Positions 5,567-6,115 of a DNA stretch of 6,115 nt are shown piece by piece. Under the pieces are notes generated by a model. It made no database searches, was not told the origin of the DNA, and saw only the letters and a program-made list of their open reading frames with translations. Position numbers and translations under genes: made by a program. The DNA is taken from the NCBI GenBank assembly GCA_018061385.1, contig JAGOUF010000159.1, positions 1 to 6,115 on the forward strand, written 5' to 3'. Origin of the DNA: Chitinophagaceae bacterium (GTDB lineage: Bacteria; Bacteroidota; Bacteroidia; Chitinophagales; Chitinophagaceae). Numbering within the stretch: position 1 is the first letter of the stretch; every line of letters begins with the position of its first letter.

Positions 5567-6115
5567 ATGGCTCGTCTTAATATTATTGGATTTTTATTGC
5601 TATTTTCAACTACAACATTTTCGCAAGCATTTATAGGCACTGTATTAGATAAAACAACAAATCAACCAATTGCTTATGCAGTTGTAACTAGCAATAATCA
5701 AAAAAATATTTGCGATAGTGTTGGGAAATTTAAATTGAACAGTTTCTCTCAACCTCAACAAATTATTATCAGCTGTATTGGATATTACCCTTTAAAAACT
5801 ACACTCTCAACAACATTATATTTACAACCCATTAGCAATGGTTTAGAAGAAGTAGTAATTACTGGCACATTGAAAGAAGTAAGAAAAAGTGAAAGTCCCG
5901 TACCTGTTGAAATTTTCACACCTGCATTCTTTAAGAAAAACCCATCGAGTTGTGTGTTTGATGCTTTGCAAAATGTGAATGGCGTTCGGCCACAACTAAA
6001 TTGCAATATTTGCAATACTGGCGATATTCATATCAATGGTTTAGAAGGCCCCTATACAATGGTGTTGATTGATGGAATGCCCATTGTTAGTAGTTTATCT
6101 ACAGTTTATGGCTTA
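5567..6115 (+). CDS. TonB-dependent outer-membrane receptor, N-terminal part (carboxypeptidase-regulatory-like domain plus plug; runs off the window)
   Basis: The open frame runs from the ATG at 5567 to the window edge, giving 183 residues and no stop. Residues 1-19 form a signal peptide (MARLNIIGFLLLFSTTTFS, followed by QA). Residues 21-89 are a carboxypeptidase-regulatory-like/DUF4480-type beta-sandwich (FIGTVLDKTTNQPIAYAVV ... CIGYYPLKTTL), common in Bacteroidota receptors. EEVVITGT at 94-101 is the TonB-box-like segment. The plug follows: ESPVPVEIFTPAFFKKNP, then DALQNVNGVRPQ, then LNCNICNTGDIHINGLEG and MVLIDGMPIVSSLSTVYGL. The plug contains a CxxC (Cys146, Cys149) at a position normally free of Cys, suggesting a metal or metal-complex ligand. 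The gene would import a substrate across the outer membrane using TonB energy. Adjacent metal-related genes and a metalloregulator-like palindrome on its promoter suggest a metal ion or chelate; the substrate cannot be fixed from sequence. Confidence 0.92.
   Translation, partial: MARLNIIGFLLLFSTTTFSQAFIGTVLDKTTNQPIAYAVVTSNNQKNICDSVGKFKLNSFSQPQQIIISCIGYYPLKTTLSTTLYLQPISNGLEEVVITGTLKEVRKSESPVPVEIFTPAFFKKNPSSCVFDALQNVNGVRPQLNCNICNTGDIHINGLEGPYTMVLIDGMPIVSSLSTVYGL

Noticed and set aside
5785..6015. 76-residue open frame on the minus strand
   Set aside because: It is antisense to a clearly coding TonB-receptor frame and has no features of its own.

Overview
The window looks like chromosome from a low-GC member of the Bacteroidota, probably near Chitinophagaceae. 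Three things point there: a type IX secretion C-terminal sorting domain, a TonB-dependent receptor with a fused carboxypeptidase-regulatory-like domain, and AT-rich intergenic DNA with Bacteroidota-type -7 boxes (TAnnTTTG) and no obvious Shine-Dalgarno sequences. The taxonomic assignment is inference from gene content and style. No RNA genes, CRISPR arrays or insertion sequences were seen.

Layout. Positions 1-362 (+) are the 3' end of a secreted beta-propeller-like protein with a T9SS sorting domain. It converges on a DNA polymerase IV gene (392-1558, -), and one hairpin, partly inside the polymerase coding sequence, can terminate both. Divergent from the polymerase is a Crp/Fnr-type regulator (1682-2272, +), followed by a small DinB-superfamily (DinB_2-like) four-helix-bundle protein (2340-2921, +; unrelated to polymerase IV despite the name). 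An extended SDR/NAD-dependent epimerase-like gene (2933-3901, -) converges on that pair. Upstream of it on the same strand are a Fur-family repressor with Zur-like features (3935-4351, -) and a SCO1/SenC protein (4358-5008, -). Divergent from SCO is a MerC-domain membrane protein (5103-5495, +), followed by the 5' part of a TonB-dependent receptor that runs off the window (5567 to the end, +).

The most interesting part is 3935-6115, which reads as a metal-homeostasis locus: a metal-sensing repressor, a copper-chaperone-type thioredoxin-fold protein, a four-helix membrane protein with a CxxHC motif and a His/Cys-rich tail, and an outer-membrane receptor whose plug carries a CxxC pair. Two different palindromes sit on the promoters here. 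TTGCAAC-N3-ATTGCAA overlaps the -33/spacer of the merC promoter. A 32-bp interrupted palindrome centred on TTTAGA-N4-TCTAAA overlaps the -7 box of the receptor gene. The first is a candidate site for the local Fur/Zur-type protein. The second has the arm sequence and spacing of DtxR/MntR/IdeR-type boxes, whose regulator is not in the window. The locus may therefore be under dual metal control. This is a hypothesis; the individual gene families are all known, and I do not see an evidently unprecedented system.
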